A stretch of DNA of 5,901 nucleotides. Origin: an uncultured Clostridia bacterium (GTDB taxonomy: Bacteria > Bacillota > Clostridia > Christensenellales > Aristaeellaceae). The notes beneath the pieces are model-generated. The model saw nothing but the letters and a program-made list of their open reading frames with translations, made no database searches and was not told the origin of the DNA. The stretch is taken from positions 1 to 5,901 of the forward strand of contig CAMOIA010000104.1 of the NCBI GenBank assembly GCA_946615785.1. Reading direction: 5' to 3'. Each line of letters starts with the position of its first letter. Within the stretch, counting starts at the first letter, position 1. Made by a program: the position numbers and the translations under genes. This document shows, piece after piece, positions 5,627 to 5,901 of this stretch.

Positions 5627-5655
5627 ATTATACATTCAATTTGATAAAAACACAA
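5627..5655 (-). promoter_or_regulatory. Promoter of the pseudo-receiver/SPFH operon
   Basis: On the minus strand TTGTGT (5655-5650) and a perfect TATAAT (5632-5627) are separated by 17 bases. Transcription would begin near 5620, leaving a leader of about 24 bases with the AAGGAGGG site. The -35 lies inside the inverted repeat at 5648-5681. Confidence 0.75.
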
Positions 5656-5681
5656 CGGAAATTTCTGTATACGCTGTGTTT
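5648..5681. promoter_or_regulatory. Operator-like inverted repeat overlapping the -35
   Basis: AAACACAACG (5648-5657) and CGCTGTGTTT (5672-5681) are complementary at 9 of 10 positions around a 14-base centre. The centre contains the 8-bp palindrome GAAATTTC (5658-5665). The left arm covers the -35 hexamer of the pseudo-receiver promoter, a typical repressor position. No cognate regulator is identifiable in the window. Confidence 0.5.
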
Positions 5682-5695
5682 CTGCTTTCGGATGC

Positions 5696-5744
5696 CGAAA
5701 AATAGGGAAAAAGGCAGCCGGCACATTGCTGCGCTGGCTGCCTT
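5696..5744 (-). terminator. Rho-independent terminator of groEL
   Basis: The minus strand folds as AAGGCAGCC/GGCTGCCTT (9 bp), an A-C mismatch, then GCGCA/TGTGC closing a GCAA tetraloop of the GNRA type. A T-tract follows directly and a second TTTTT run comes shortly after. The stem spans 5711-5744, and its base lies 26 bases after the groEL stop codon. Confidence 0.9.
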
Positions 5745-5770
5745 GGGTACAATGAACGTTTACGAACGGA

Positions 5771-5901
5771 TCAATACATTCCGCCCATGCCGGGGTTCTG
5801 GGCCGCAGGCGCGGGCTCCTTTTCGGGAATGTCGGTCACCAGAGATTCGGTGGTCAGCACCATGGCGGCCACGGAGGCGGCGTTCTGCAGGGCGGAACGG
5901 G
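5771..5901 (-). CDS. groEL: Chaperonin GroEL, C-terminal end only
   Basis: Only the last 42 codons are present; the gene continues past the right edge. The sequence RSALQNAASVAAMVLTTE is the strongly conserved end of the GroEL equatorial domain. It is followed by a variable Ala/Pro-rich stretch (DIPEKEPAPAAQN) and the characteristic flexible tail GMGGMY. GroEL forms the 14-mer cytosolic folding chamber with the GroES lid. groES and any CIRCE/HrcA operator would be beyond the right edge. A strong terminator follows, so transcription is separate from the downstream pseudo-receiver operon. Confidence 0.97.
   Translation of the reverse strand, partial: RSALQNAASVAAMVLTTESLVTDIPEKEPAPAAQNPGMGGMY

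Noticed and set aside
5597..5635. 13-residue N-terminal extension of the pseudo-receiver protein
   Set aside because: Its ATG lies at the -10 region of the promoter, and a strong AAGGAGGG site serves the ATG at 5596.
4610..5644. 344-residue plus-strand reading frame
   Set aside because: Antisense to the pseudo-receiver and SPFH genes, which have good ribosome sites and recognisable domains.

Overview
The window looks like a bacterial chromosome segment around dnaA, most likely from a moderately GC-rich Firmicute of the Clostridia type. The reasons are: strong Shine-Dalgarno sequences of the AGGAGG type, frequent TTG starts, perfect TTATCCACA DnaA boxes, a Soj-type ParA next to dnaA, a YesN-like receiver remnant, a YdjI-like SPFH/zinc-ribbon protein, and stem-loop/T-tract terminators. 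The exact taxon cannot be fixed from the sequence alone.

Left part (1-1116, minus strand): the N-terminal 202 codons of a ParA/Soj chromosome-partition ATPase run off the left edge. It is preceded by an unrecognised 159-aa protein in the same apparent operon. Centre-left (1117-1487): a 371-bp divergent intergenic region holds two perfect DnaA boxes, one near-perfect box, two weaker 10-bp direct repeats that resemble the box, a good sigma-A promoter for dnaA with DnaA boxes just downstream of it, and a weaker divergent promoter for the minus-strand operon. It is a candidate oriC and/or dnaA autoregulation region. dnaA (1488-2810, plus strand) is complete and is best started at a TTG codon. A bidirectional hairpin terminator follows at once; dnaN is not next to it.

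Right part (2883-5901, minus strand): reading leftward there is the C-terminus of GroEL with its own terminator, then a promoter overlapped by an operator-like inverted repeat. Next comes a two-gene, tightly coupled operon: a degenerate YesN-like receiver protein without a DNA-binding domain, one base from an SPFH-domain protein with a C-terminal zinc ribbon. A 208-bp gap with competing hairpins follows, then a BI-1/YetJ-family membrane protein that converges on dnaA.

The ORI-type genes (soj, dnaA) act in replication initiation and segregation. The right-hand genes look like a membrane or envelope homeostasis module next to a chaperonin; that functional link is inferred from family knowledge and position. 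The most notable points are the rearranged dnaA neighbourhood (no rpmH/rnpA before it, no dnaN after it, all other genes leftward), the unknown gene between soj and dnaA, and the pseudo-receiver/SPFH pair.
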